From assembly GCA_964244295.1 (NCBI GenBank), contig CAXTIG010000035.1, forward strand, positions 1 through 64,000: a stretch of DNA of 64,000 nt, given 5' to 3'. A program made the translations under genes and the position numbers. The notes under the pieces are model-generated. The model had not been told where the DNA came from, searched no databases, and saw only the letters and a list, made by a program, of their open reading frames with translations. Of the stretch, positions 26,201 to 34,942 are shown one piece after another. This DNA is from JAJAZB01 sp964244295. GTDB taxonomy: Bacteria > Bacteroidota > Bacteroidia > Cytophagales > Spirosomataceae. The first letter of the stretch is position 1; each line of letters begins with the position of its first letter.

Positions 26201-26309
26201 CATCGTCGGAGGAGGTGACTTTCCCGCTCAGGGATCGATCCTGAGCACTGACGCACACGGTAGTCAGCAGGGCCAGGAAGAGCATGGAGATTCGTAGGAG
26301 TTGATGCAT
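23217..26309 (-). CDS. SusC/RagA family TonB-linked outer-membrane protein
   Basis: A 1030-aa protein. After a signal peptide (LALLTTVCVSAQ) comes a carboxypeptidase-like domain (about 24-100, with KGSNQGTTTDASGNY), then SLSEVVVTGYGSQIKRDLTG, the TonB-box/plug start of SusC proteins. The plug (~115-230; GVYVNAGTGKLGQGVTVRVR) and a 22-strand-type barrel end LVGLNLGF with the expected terminal aromatic. It forms the uptake channel with the SusD encoded downstream and is expressed from a well-defined promoter. Confidence 0.95.
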   Translation of the reverse strand: MHQLLRISMLFLALLTTVCVSAQDRSLSGKVTSSDDASPLVGVSVLVKGSNQGTTTDASGNYRLSIPDNATLLFSYVGFTRQEIVVGSRTALDVTLVADAASLSEVVVTGYGSQIKRDLTGNIAQVKGTEIQNMPTPSVDQALQGRAAGVYVNAGTGKLGQGVTVRVRGSSSISASSQPFYVVDGIPVTTGDLSTYGGDTNPLADINFNDVESIEVLKDASAAAIYGSRAANGVVLITTKKGKAGKTNISLNYQGGISNAARRVDFLNAQEFIDFFKIATGNSDRRNGVNPADPSSDTQYVFGPDGFLDYYSYGTYGTAKQGDYDWQDRAFSQGGINQMDLQFSGGNDKTKFYISGQYLDQKGTIIGNALKRYTGRVNIDQQANNWLNVGLNMSLARTENKRLPGDNAFSNPVQASAITPLTPFEDPETGLPSGTPPGDVNIPLYYNPFISINYASFSAISYRNLLQGYAQVQILPALRFRSELGVDILNQQEEGYFGSQTVRNQTRAARGIGSNTYAGIVNYTTNNYFTYDKVFGVHSIGATLGMSYQQSQSKFNSVEGTQFPSDAYQRLASAGTISSGNSSETNFRFLSYFLRANYKFADKYLLSLSGRVDGSSRFGKNARYGFFPAVSAGWVLTEEAFLKNFQPLSFLKLRASYGITGNAEVGNFPQLGLFGGTVYSGLGGQAPSQIGNPDLKWETTTQTDVGLDFGFFNNRLNGEVDYYIKKTSDLLLNVNIPSSSGFTTQFRNVGDLENKGIELVLNTQNLVGKFSWTTSFNVAANRNKVTNINKQVIEAGIGGFANRAVEGQPIGVWFVPEYAGVDPANGDALWYKNTENPTDGTRDRTTTNVYSEAQRVVFGNPNPKFVGGLTNTFKFGNLDLTMFFNGVFGNNLNFFGVGQYSSGNGIYEDNQTKDQLRAWTAQNPNTDVPEARYLEPNGNQASSRYIVKGDFVRLRTVTLGYNLPGTLSRKIGIEKARIYFSGMNLLTFTKYNGWDPEVNSDDFTTNVAQGNDFYTPPQPRTFLVGLNLGF

Positions 26310-26350
26310 TGCGTTTGGTTGAAGGTGAAAAAATGAAGGGTGTCGTTTCT

Positions 26351-26382
26351 CAAAGGTAAATCAGGGAACTAACTTTTGACAA
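26351..26382 (-). promoter_or_regulatory. Promoter TTG-N21-TACCTTTG for the left SusCD operon
   Basis: Minus-strand TACCTTTG (26351-26358) lies 21 nt after TTG (26380-26382). Predicted start near 26344 leaves a leader of ~35 nt before the SusC ATG. Same geometry as the promoter at 10973. Confidence 0.7.
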
Positions 26383-26404
26383 CAAAGTCACCGTAAAATA
26401 CCCC

Positions 26405-26439
26405 AAATCGGGGGAGAAAAGCGGAAGAATCCCCGATTT
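26405..26439. promoter_or_regulatory. Candidate operator palindrome aaatcgggg / ccccgattt
   Basis: Perfect 9-bp arms are separated by 17 nt, with another ccccgat at 26452-26458. It lies 20-60 bp upstream of the left SusC promoter and could bind a regulator of either SusCD operon. The remaining part of the 475-bp divergent region (26460-26740) is AT-rich with no other recognisable element. Confidence 0.35.
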
Positions 26440-26740
26440 ATATCGGCCATTCCCCGATAAGCCCAATTTTATTTGCCGAAATGATACGATTGGTTAGAGC
26501 GGTTTCAACCAGTACGAGCAAACCGAAAGCGGGGTTGCCTTGGCGTTGAAAGTAAGTCGGATATCTCCGTAAAATGCAAACCCGGTTCGAGTAAGGAATT
26601 AATACCCCACTTAGGATATAGGTTTTGTTAGCGAAAGATTATTTTATCGTTCTAGGAATCCGGCACTTTAAAAGAATTGAGAAGCTTCGTTTCGTAAAAT
26701 AAAATTTTGGAACGGGTGGGACAATAATCAAGACTTCGAT

Positions 26741-26748
26741 TACTTTTG
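26741..26748 (+). promoter_or_regulatory. Promoter -7 element TACTTTTG for the right SusCD operon
   Basis: A perfect TAnnTTTG 36 bp before the SusC start. There is no TTG at 17-23 nt upstream, so an activator may be needed. Confidence 0.5.
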
Positions 26749-26784
26749 TCCGGTAATTATCCTTAACCAACTCTTCAATCAAAA

Positions 26785-29700
26785 ATGAAAAAAGCTCTAC
26801 TCTGGAGCCTGCTATGGCTCTGTGGAATCGGGTCCGCTTTGGCCCAGGATCGGCGCGTAACCGGGAAAGTAAGCGCCTCCGACGACAACTCACCCTTGCC
26901 GGGTGTTTCCGTACTTTTGAAGGGCAGTAACACCGGGGCTTCCACCGATGCCTCCGGCAGTTACTCCATCGCCGTGCCCGCTGCGGGGGGTACGCTGGTG
27001 TTCAGTTCGGTTGGGTTTGCCACTCAAAATGTGGAAATCGGCAGCAAGACGGTCGTGAACGTCACTCTCGCCACCGATGCCCGGCAGCTTTCCGAAGTCG
27101 TCGTGACCGGGGTTGGGGTAGCGACCAGCAAGACCAAACTCGGCATCGCCGTGGAATCGATTCTCTCAAGAGACCTGCCGCCCGCCCCGAGTTCGTCCAT
27201 CGACCAGGCCCTTCAGGGCAAAATCGCCGGGGCACTCATCACCACGCCCAACGGTACGCCCGGTGCCCGCGCCAACATCCTGCTACGCGGTATCAACACC
27301 ATCAACCGGGGTACCTCGCCCATTATCCTGATGGACGGCGTTCAAGTGGGCGCTACCGACATTAATTCCATCGACTTAACCAATATTGAGCGCGTGGAGG
27401 TAATCCAGGGGGCTGCCGCCGGTACAATTTACGGGGCGCAAGGGGCTAATGGGGTCATCCAACTCTTTACTAAGCGCGGCACCAACGGGCCGGTGCGAGT
27501 GAATTTTTCCAACAGTTACGCTACTAACGAGTACCTCAACATCGGTAACGTCCACAAGGCTGACAAGCACGCCTTCGTGACCGACGCCAACAACGTGGTA
27601 ATTGACGCCGCCGGGAAGCCGTTGGTGTTCGACGAAGCGCAAGGGTTGTACCCCCAGGCGATTCAGTACAACGCCCTGGATGTGAACAGCAATGCCAACA
27701 AACCCTACGACCAGAACCTGAAGTTCTACGATCACTTCAAGATGTTCTTCATTCCTTCGCATACGATCAACAACTCGTTGAACATTTCGGGGGGAAGCGA
27801 TAAGTTCGATTTCAGCTTTTCAGGAGCGAACAAGAACGAAACCAGCACGCTCAAAAACAACGGAGGCTACAACCGGACCAACCTGGTGGCCAACATCGGG
27901 GTGACACTGGCCAAAAACCTGACGTTCCGCACGATTACGCAGTTGGTCTACACCAAGAATACCCTGCGCAACGACGACCGGACGGCCCTGTATTCGCTCA
28001 ATAATACCCGCCCCTTTGCCAACTACGACTTCGTGGATGCCGACGGAAATTACGCGGGCTACTTCGGCAGCGCAGCGGGCGTAAACGGCTTCAACCCCAA
28101 TTACCGCAGTCAGTACCGCAACCACCTCGATAACAAGGTGGACGTGATTCAAAGCTTCGAATTGGATTATAAGCCCATCAAGTTTTTGGCTCTCAACGCC
28201 AAGTACGGCATGAACTACCAGCGTGAGACGGACCGCTACACCTACGCCAACCAGTCGCAAAACCGGAACGTACTCGCCAACGCGGGCGGCACTTACGTGG
28301 GCATCAACGCTCCTGACCCCAGAGGTGAAATCTCGAACTACGATTACACCACTACCTACCAGAATTTCCTGGGTAGCGCCACCATCCACACCGATTTTGC
28401 CAAGGATTTCAACAGTAGCCTGCCGATTGTTACCTCCACCCAGATCGCGTTCGACTACCGCCAGACCAAGTACCGGGAATACAACACGTACACAACCGGA
28501 CTACCCATTTACAAGCCCTTCACGGGTGCTCAGGGAGCTAACTACCGGGTTAGTACCGATTTAAGTCAACCCTTTACAACGTATGGTTACCTGATCAACC
28601 AGCGCATTGAGTTCGGCGAGTTCGCCGGGATTTCGGGCGGGTTCCGGAGCGATTATTCCTCCGCCTTTGGGGGAGGCTCGAAGCCATTTACGTTCCCACG
28701 GGGCGATATTTACCTACGACCCTCCTCGCTGGGTTTCTGGCAAAACAGCGCTTTGGGAAATGTAATACCCGAGTTTAAGTTACGTGCTGCCTACGGACAA
28801 GCTGGAATTCAGCCCAGGCCTTTCGACCGGTACGTGACGCTCTCCACCCGGACCTTAGGCAATAACAGCGTATTTTTTTACCCGACGGCTCAAAAAAATC
28901 CCGGCCTCGACGTGGAAGTATCAGAGGAGCTTGAAATCGGGACCGACTTCAGTCTTAGCGCGGGTAACGGCGAGTGGTTCAAGCGACTCAATTTTTCGCT
29001 AACCTACTGGGACCGTAAAACCAAAAACGCCATTTACGATATCGACGCGGCCCCTTCGTCTGGGGTAGGTTCGCTGAAGGACAATGCTTTCTCGCTCGGC
29101 TCGAATGGCTTGCAGTTTTCGCTGAATACCTCGGTGTTTAAGACCCAGAATTTCAGTTGGACGTTTACCACGAATTTTGGGCACCAGACCTCGAAGATCA
29201 CTGCCGTAAAAGGGGGAGGCGAAGTGGTACTTCTTTCGAGCGCGGGCAGTACCGGTTACGTACTCAAAGCGGGTGAAAAAATCGGTCAATTGTTCGGTTT
29301 CATGGCAATTCGCAGCCTCGACCAAATCCTGCCCGACGGCACCCCTGCCCTCACCGAAGCCCAGAAAGCAGCGGGAACGTTTGAAGTGGCCAGCAACGGG
29401 TACGTGGTCAACAAAACTACCAAGCAGCCCTTGTTTAGCACGAAACAGTACAGTTTCGGAGACCCCAACCCGCTGTTCAATGCCTCGTTTATCAACGAGT
29501 TCAACTTCCGCAACTGGCTCACCGTAGGCTTCCAGTTCGACTGGGTGTACAAAAATCACGTATACAACCAGACCAAATCCTGGCTCTATCGCGACGGCAT
29601 CAGCGGCGATTATACCGAACCCATTACCATCGGTGGGCAAACGGGAGCCTGGACGGCCTTCTACCGGGGCGTGTACCAGGCCGGGGCCAACAACGGCACG

Positions 29701-29979
29701 AAGGATTACTTCTACGAAGATGCGTCCTACGTCCGCCTGCGTAACGTGCAGATCGGGGTCGATTTTGCCAAACTCACCAAGCTTCCCGTGCTGCGCCAAG
29801 CCCAACTCCTACTGTCGGGCCGCAACCTGCTGACCTTCACTAAGTACACCGGCTTCGACCCGGAGGTGAGTTCGGGTAGCACCACCGGCAACGAAAACTC
29901 GGCCTGGGACCGGGGCACCGACCACAACACCCTGCCCAACCTACGCTCGTACCAGATTGGGCTGAACATTGGATTCTAA
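26785..29979 (+). CDS. SusC/RagA family TonB-linked outer-membrane protein
   Basis: A 1064-aa protein with signal peptide MKKALLWSLLWLCGIGSALAQ. Regulatory-like domain at ~22-100 (VLLKGSNTGASTDASGSY), then LSEVVVTGVG and a plug starting about 115. The barrel ends SYQIGLNIGF with a terminal aromatic. It is only moderately similar to the left SusC beyond the first 115 residues, so the two pairs probably import different ligands. SusD follows after 88 bp. Confidence 0.95.
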   Translation: MKKALLWSLLWLCGIGSALAQDRRVTGKVSASDDNSPLPGVSVLLKGSNTGASTDASGSYSIAVPAAGGTLVFSSVGFATQNVEIGSKTVVNVTLATDARQLSEVVVTGVGVATSKTKLGIAVESILSRDLPPAPSSSIDQALQGKIAGALITTPNGTPGARANILLRGINTINRGTSPIILMDGVQVGATDINSIDLTNIERVEVIQGAAAGTIYGAQGANGVIQLFTKRGTNGPVRVNFSNSYATNEYLNIGNVHKADKHAFVTDANNVVIDAAGKPLVFDEAQGLYPQAIQYNALDVNSNANKPYDQNLKFYDHFKMFFIPSHTINNSLNISGGSDKFDFSFSGANKNETSTLKNNGGYNRTNLVANIGVTLAKNLTFRTITQLVYTKNTLRNDDRTALYSLNNTRPFANYDFVDADGNYAGYFGSAAGVNGFNPNYRSQYRNHLDNKVDVIQSFELDYKPIKFLALNAKYGMNYQRETDRYTYANQSQNRNVLANAGGTYVGINAPDPRGEISNYDYTTTYQNFLGSATIHTDFAKDFNSSLPIVTSTQIAFDYRQTKYREYNTYTTGLPIYKPFTGAQGANYRVSTDLSQPFTTYGYLINQRIEFGEFAGISGGFRSDYSSAFGGGSKPFTFPRGDIYLRPSSLGFWQNSALGNVIPEFKLRAAYGQAGIQPRPFDRYVTLSTRTLGNNSVFFYPTAQKNPGLDVEVSEELEIGTDFSLSAGNGEWFKRLNFSLTYWDRKTKNAIYDIDAAPSSGVGSLKDNAFSLGSNGLQFSLNTSVFKTQNFSWTFTTNFGHQTSKITAVKGGGEVVLLSSAGSTGYVLKAGEKIGQLFGFMAIRSLDQILPDGTPALTEAQKAAGTFEVASNGYVVNKTTKQPLFSTKQYSFGDPNPLFNASFINEFNFRNWLTVGFQFDWVYKNHVYNQTKSWLYRDGISGDYTEPITIGGQTGAWTAFYRGVYQAGANNGTKDYFYEDASYVRLRNVQIGVDFAKLTKLPVLRQAQLLLSGRNLLTFTKYTGFDPEVSSGSTTGNENSAWDRGTDHNTLPNLRSYQIGLNIGF

Positions 29980-29989
29980 ATCAACTGGT

Positions 29990-30064
29990 GAAGGGTAAAT
30001 TGGTGAAGTATGATTTCTCAAGACGCACCAATTCACAACTCACCCCTCAAAAAACTCACCACTT
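29990..30064. repeat. ggtgaa/ttcacc imperfect inverted repeat between SusC and SusD
   Basis: The left side holds aactggtgaagggtaaattg, mirrored loosely by accaattcac and cacccctcaaaaaactcacc. It is of the same type as the spacer of the left SusCD pair and ends just before the SusD ATG. Confidence 0.5.
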
Positions 30065-30067
30065 CTC

Positions 30068-31699
30068 ATGAAACGCGCCAAGCTATTCATAGTCAGTACT
30101 TTGCTCCTGGCCGGACTCGGTGGATGCAAAGACCAACTCGACGTACAAAACCCCAACCAGCCCACCCCGGCGAGTGCCGCCTCCGAACCGGGTGTCCTGG
30201 CTCTCGCCCAAGGCGGCGTGTACGTGACGGGATTCAAGGAAGTAAAATACACCGACGGCGTACCAGGTTTGTTCTGGACCGGGGCCGTAGGCTTCCACGA
30301 ATTGATGGGTGATGCCATCGGCGAAGAAGCCGCCAACCAATATGGCAACCAGATTGGAATGCCCGACTACGTGATTCTCGACGACGGCACGAAGGTGCTT
30401 AACCCCAGTTCGATTCCGACCCAGTACGGCTTGCTGCGGACCGTCAACGTCAACGCCCAGGCGGGGGCCAACCCGCTTTACCACGAGTGGGCCTACATGT
30501 ACAACCTCAACAACGCCATGAACAGCGTATTGGAGATTGCCGAAAAAACGACTTTTTCGGGCGATAACACCATTCGTAAAAATACCGTGAAAGCGTGGGC
30601 GTACTGGTGGAAAGGCTTCGCGTATTCGCGGATTGGGTCTATTTACTACGCCGGGTTGATCAACAACACGGTGGGCGCAACCAATGGGAATTACGTAGCC
30701 AAAGAGAAAATCATTGAGGAGGCCAACAAAAACCTCGATCAGAGCGCTACTCTGCTGGGTAGCCTGACCGCCGAAATCAACTACACCACCGTGATGAAGG
30801 CCCTCATCGCCGACTTTAACCAAGTCGGGAAAGGGCAGGTACCCGATCCCGGTATGTGGAAGCGGACTATCAATACGCTCAAGGCTCGTAATTTGCTGGT
30901 CAACACCCGCACCAAAGACATGACGGCCGCGCAGTGGAATACGCTCCTTACCCTGACCAACGACGGAGTGAAAGCGACGGACAATGTGTTTACGGGACGC
31001 TCGAACGCCAACGCCGACTTCATCAGTGCCATCAGTGGTAGCCTGGCCCCCAAATCGACGGGTCCGATTGGTTCAGTGACGTATAAAGTTAGTGAACGCC
31101 TTATCCAGGATTTCCCGAAGGGGGACAAGCGCCTCGAAAACAACTTCAATCAGGTAGCCGTGTGGCTGGGCAACTCCGACCGGGGCAATGCCTTCAATAC
31201 GCGCTGGCAGTTGCTCAACAAAGGCAAAAGCATGGCTGGCGTGGTAACCCTAAGCACCCAGGACATTGGGGCCTATGAACTTTACCTGTCCAGTACGTTT
31301 GAAGAAAACGAGCTGATGAAGGCCGAAGCCAAAATCTACACCGGCGACATCGCCGGAGGCCTGACTTCCATCGACGCCGTGCGCAGTTCTCAAGGCGCGG
31401 GCCTTGCTCCGCTGGCGGGCCTTGCCAAAGCCGACGCCCTCGAAGAACTCCGCAAGGAGCGCCGCGTGGGGCTGTTCCTGCGCGGGCTGTCGTTCTACGA
31501 TGCCCGGCGCTGGGGGGTCATCGACGACATCTCGAAGGGCGGGGGCCGCACCAACGCCGTGGTACTCGACAAAGCCGGGAAGTTGAACACCAAAGCCACC
31601 CTCAACTACAACTTCCTCGACTACTGGGATGTACCCGACAACGAACTGGCCTACAACCCCGCCGCTGCGGGTAGTGCGCCAACTAAGAATCCGAAGTAA
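30068..31699 (+). CDS. SusD/RagB family outer-membrane lipoprotein
   Basis: A 543-aa lipoprotein (signal LLLAGLGGC, Cys about 20). SusD features include AWAYWWKGFAYSRIGSIYYAG in the helical core and ALEELRKERRVGLFLRGLSFYDARRWG near the C-terminus, followed by a terminal YWDVPDNE segment. It partners the SusC just upstream. A terminator and a new promoter separate it from the S51 peptidase gene, so that gene may be only partly co-expressed. Confidence 0.93.
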   Translation: MKRAKLFIVSTLLLAGLGGCKDQLDVQNPNQPTPASAASEPGVLALAQGGVYVTGFKEVKYTDGVPGLFWTGAVGFHELMGDAIGEEAANQYGNQIGMPDYVILDDGTKVLNPSSIPTQYGLLRTVNVNAQAGANPLYHEWAYMYNLNNAMNSVLEIAEKTTFSGDNTIRKNTVKAWAYWWKGFAYSRIGSIYYAGLINNTVGATNGNYVAKEKIIEEANKNLDQSATLLGSLTAEINYTTVMKALIADFNQVGKGQVPDPGMWKRTINTLKARNLLVNTRTKDMTAAQWNTLLTLTNDGVKATDNVFTGRSNANADFISAISGSLAPKSTGPIGSVTYKVSERLIQDFPKGDKRLENNFNQVAVWLGNSDRGNAFNTRWQLLNKGKSMAGVVTLSTQDIGAYELYLSSTFEENELMKAEAKIYTGDIAGGLTSIDAVRSSQGAGLAPLAGLAKADALEELRKERRVGLFLRGLSFYDARRWGVIDDISKGGGRTNAVVLDKAGKLNTKATLNYNFLDYWDVPDNELAYNPAAAGSAPTKNPK

Positions 31700-31730
31700 C
31701 CAACGCCCCAAAACAATCCGTGATTCAGTC

Positions 31731-31766
31731 CAGAAAAGCCTCCCAGGGTATCGGGGGGCTTTTCTG
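31731..31766 (+). terminator. Terminator after the right SusD gene
   Basis: Stem agaaaagcctccc / ggggggcttttct (13 bp, one G-T pair) with an 8-nt loop, 31 bp after the SusD stop. The U-run is short and interrupted, so read-through into the S51 peptidase gene is possible. Confidence 0.75.
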
Positions 31767-31772
31767 TTTAGT

Positions 31773-31780
31773 TAGTTTTG
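31773..31780 (+). promoter_or_regulatory. Promoter -7 element TAGTTTTG for the S51 peptidase gene
   Basis: A perfect TAnnTTTG 22 bp before the ATG, directly after the terminator. No upstream TTG. The implied leader would be very short. Confidence 0.4.
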
Positions 31781-31802
31781 CAGCCAATTCCCGCTTTCGC
31801 CC

Positions 31803-32837
31803 ATGTTCCGCCTTCCGCTTTTGCTCCCCCTGCTGTTCGGCAGTGTCGGTTTGCTTGGCCTTTCCCTGGCTTGCACGAAATCGTCCGATGCGGCTCCCGT
31901 CGAGCCTCCGCAAGCTCCCCGCTATACCTCCTGGGTATCCGGCGATACCAGTGATGTCAGTCCCGCCGCCCAGCCGGGCCTGCTGCTGGCCGGGGGCGGC
32001 ACCGACGTGGATGAAGCCATGACCTGGTTTCTCCAACGCGCCAACGGCGGCGATGTCGTGGTGATCCGCGCCAGCGGGGCCGATGGGTACAACAACTACC
32101 TGTTCAAGGAATTGGGCGTAAAAGTTAATTCCGTCGAAACCATTCTGATCGACAGCCGGGCCGTGGCCGCCGACCCCGACGTGGCCCGTAAACTCCGCAA
32201 CGCCGAGGCGCTTTTCATCGCGGGCGGCGACCAGGGGAATTACGTGAATTTCTGGAAAGACACGCCCGTGATGGACGCGCTGAATTTTTTGTTGAACGAA
32301 AAACGCGTGACCGTCGGGGGTACCTCGGCGGGCTGCGGCATCCTGAGCGGCATTTATTTCGATGCCCTCCAGGGCACCGTCGATTCGCCCCAAACCCTGG
32401 CCAATCCCTACGACCCGAAGGTGTCGCTGCAACGGGGAAATTTTCTGAACGCCCCCTTTTTGGTCACCACCATTGCCGACATGCACTTCAGCGAACGCGC
32501 TCGCCAGGGACGACTCGTCGGGTTTCTGGCCCGCGCCGCCAAAGACGGCGGCCTGACGAACCTGCGGGGCATCGGCGTGGACGAAAAAACGGCCCTGGCC
32601 GTCGACGAAACCGGCGCGGCGTGGATGATGGGCAAAGGCAGCGTGTTGCTGCTGGAGACGCTCACGCCACCCACCCGCTGCGAAGCCGGAAAGCCCCTCG
32701 ACTGGAAGCCCGCCGATGGCCGTGCTGTGCACTATTTTCGCCTGAGCGCGGGTCAGCGCTGGAATCTCAAGACCTGGAAAGGGGAGGGGAAAGAGGGCTA
32801 CTTTTTCGTGCAAAACGGCGAACTGCGAACGCTTTGA
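31803..32837 (+). CDS. Cyanophycinase-like peptidase S51, lipoprotein
   Basis: A 344-aa protein with a lipoprotein-type signal (LLGLSLACTK, Cys about 24). The serine nucleophile elbow is GGTSAGC. The motif ADMHFSERARQGRL is characteristic of cyanophycinases rather than aspartyl dipeptidase E. The family releases beta-Asp-Arg dipeptides from cyanophycin or cleaves related Asp peptides. Anchoring at an envelope membrane is unusual for cyanophycinases of producers, which are cytoplasmic, and fits degradation of imported material. Its position after a SusCD pair suggests that pair imports an Asp-rich polypeptide. Confidence 0.85.
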   Translation: MFRLPLLLPLLFGSVGLLGLSLACTKSSDAAPVEPPQAPRYTSWVSGDTSDVSPAAQPGLLLAGGGTDVDEAMTWFLQRANGGDVVVIRASGADGYNNYLFKELGVKVNSVETILIDSRAVAADPDVARKLRNAEALFIAGGDQGNYVNFWKDTPVMDALNFLLNEKRVTVGGTSAGCGILSGIYFDALQGTVDSPQTLANPYDPKVSLQRGNFLNAPFLVTTIADMHFSERARQGRLVGFLARAAKDGGLTNLRGIGVDEKTALAVDETGAAWMMGKGSVLLLETLTPPTRCEAGKPLDWKPADGRAVHYFRLSAGQRWNLKTWKGEGKEGYFFVQNGELRTL

Positions 32838-32856
32838 CGTAGTTTTGTGCTTGACT

Positions 32857-32957
32857 GTCTGAACCACGATTGGCCCGGATTTGAGGATTTACAGGATTTT
32901 TAAGATAGGTTGACTCATCCTCTCCATCCTCAAATCTGGGCCAATCGTGGTTCAGAC
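32857..32957. repeat. Palindrome ctgaaccacgattggccc, 32-bp stem
   Basis: Arms 32857-32888 and 32926-32957 match at 31 of 32 positions. It starts 19 bp after the S51 peptidase stop and ends 22 bp before the ABC-F start codon. Confidence 0.93.
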
Positions 32958-32979
32958 AAAATCCGACTTCCCGCAGAAA

Positions 32980-34935
32980 ATGCTTTCCATCAATAACCTA
33001 AGTTTTTATTTCGGCAGCCGGGCGCTGTACGACGGGGCCTCGCTGCACATCAAACCCAAAGACCGCATCGGCCTCATCGGAGCCAATGGCACGGGCAAAT
33101 CGACGCTCCTCCGGCTCATCGACGGCGAGTATAGCCCCGACGGCGGGAACATCTCCAAATCGGGCGACACGACCATCGGCTTCCTCAACCAGGATTTGCT
33201 GAGTTACCAATCCGACGATTCCATCCTGGCGGTGGCCATGCAGGCCTTCGAGCGGGAAAACTACCTCCAGAAGCAAATCGACGCCGTGCTGCACGAAATG
33301 GAGGTGAATTACCAGGACGAACAAATCGATCGGCTGGCCCGCCTTCAGGACGAATTCGAGGGACTCGGTGGCTACACTACCCAAAGCCGGGCCGAGGAAA
33401 TTCTGGAAGGACTGGGCTTCCGCACCGAAGAGTTGTCGCAACCGCTCCGGCAGTTTTCGGGTGGCTGGCGGATGCGCGTGATGCTGGCGAAGCTGCTGCT
33501 CCAGAAGCCCTCGCTGCTGATGCTCGATGAGCCGACCAACCACCTCGATTTGCCCTCGATCGAGTGGGTCGAAAACTACATCAACACCTACGAAGGGGCC
33601 GTCATCATCGTCTCGCACGACCGGTATTTTCTCGACAATACCGCCAACATCACCGTCGAAGTAAGCGGCGGGAAATTGAATTACTACCCCGGCAATTACT
33701 CATTTTACGTCGAAGAAAAAGCGGAACGGAGCGAAATTCAGAAAGGCGCTTACGAAAACCAGCAGGCCAAAATTCGCCAGACGGAGCGGTTTATCGAGCG
33801 ATTCAAAGCCAAAGCCACCAAAGCCCGGCAGGTGCAAAGCCGGGTGAAGGCCCTCTCGCGTATGGACCTGGTGGACGAAGTCATCGACGCCAACGCCCGC
33901 GTCAACTTCAAGTTTTCGTTTACCCAGCAACCCGGCCGGCACGTGCTGCACCTCGAAGACGTGTCGAAGTGGTACGGCCCCAAACACATCCTGACCCACT
34001 CCAACGCCCGCATCGAGCGGGGTGATAAAATCGCCCTCATCGGGGCCAACGGCAAAGGGAAATCCACGCTGCTGCGCATCATCGCGGGCACCGAACCCAC
34101 CGACGGCAAGCGCACGACGGGCCATAATGTCAACTTCACCTTCTACGCCCAGCACCAGTTGGAGGCGCTCCAGGTAGAAAACGACCTCATCAACGAACTC
34201 CGCCAAACCGGTACCAACAAAACCGAGGCGCAGTTGCGGGGAATACTGGGCTGTTTTTTATTCTCGAACGAAGACGTTTTCAAGAAAATAAAAGTCCTCT
34301 CCGGGGGTGAAAAATCGCGGGTGGCGCTGGCAAAAATGCTGTTGGGTGAAGCCAATTTCCTGCTCCTCGACGAACCGACCAACCACCTCGACATGAGTTC
34401 GGTCAACATCCTCATCCAGGCCCTCCAGCAGTACGAGGGCACCTACGTGGTGGTGTCGCACGACCGGTTCTTCGTTTCGGAAATCGCCAATAAAATCTGG
34501 TACATTGAAGACGAGCAAATCAAAGAATACCCCGGTACTTACGAGGAATACGAATGGTGGAAAGAAGAGCGTGAGGCAGAGAAAAAATTAGCAGCAGGCG
34601 GGGGGCAGTTGGCCGTAAAAAATGGAGTGGCTCCCAAAAAAGAAGAGAAGCCAAAGCAGCCTGAACTTTCAGGAACTGAAAAACACACCGGGGTTCAGGC
34701 CCTGAAAAAAGTGCAGAAGCAGGCCGAGGAAGCCGAGCAGAAAATCACCCACCTCGAAACCCGCAAAAAGGAAACCGAAACCAAACTCGCCGACCCCGCC
34801 ATCCTCCGCGACCCCGCCGCCTACGGCCAACTGACGCGTTTTTACGAAGACGTATCGCGCCAGCTCGAACAGGCCAACGAGGATTGGGAAACCGCTATGA
34901 TGGAAGCGGAAGAATGGGAGGGAAAGTTGAAGTGA
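32980..34935 (+). CDS. ABC-F family ATPase (ribosome-associated)
   Basis: A 651-aa soluble protein. I chose the ATG at 32980 because the earlier in-frame codons are translated repeat sequence. There are two ABC domains: the first has GANGTGKST and LLMLDEPTNHLDL, the second GANGKGKST, LSGGEKSRVALAKMLL and LLLDEPTNHLDM. The linker between them has the charged P-site tRNA interaction motif region (KAKATKARQVQSRVKALSRM). A coiled-coil tail occupies the last ~100 residues, as in Uup-type proteins. It has no membrane domain. Role: translation factor acting on stalled ribosomes. Confidence 0.92.
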   Translation: MLSINNLSFYFGSRALYDGASLHIKPKDRIGLIGANGTGKSTLLRLIDGEYSPDGGNISKSGDTTIGFLNQDLLSYQSDDSILAVAMQAFERENYLQKQIDAVLHEMEVNYQDEQIDRLARLQDEFEGLGGYTTQSRAEEILEGLGFRTEELSQPLRQFSGGWRMRVMLAKLLLQKPSLLMLDEPTNHLDLPSIEWVENYINTYEGAVIIVSHDRYFLDNTANITVEVSGGKLNYYPGNYSFYVEEKAERSEIQKGAYENQQAKIRQTERFIERFKAKATKARQVQSRVKALSRMDLVDEVIDANARVNFKFSFTQQPGRHVLHLEDVSKWYGPKHILTHSNARIERGDKIALIGANGKGKSTLLRIIAGTEPTDGKRTTGHNVNFTFYAQHQLEALQVENDLINELRQTGTNKTEAQLRGILGCFLFSNEDVFKKIKVLSGGEKSRVALAKMLLGEANFLLLDEPTNHLDMSSVNILIQALQQYEGTYVVVSHDRFFVSEIANKIWYIEDEQIKEYPGTYEEYEWWKEEREAEKKLAAGGGQLAVKNGVAPKKEEKPKQPELSGTEKHTGVQALKKVQKQAEEAEQKITHLETRKKETETKLADPAILRDPAAYGQLTRFYEDVSRQLEQANEDWETAMMEAEEWEGKLK

Positions 34936-34942
34936 GCGCGGC

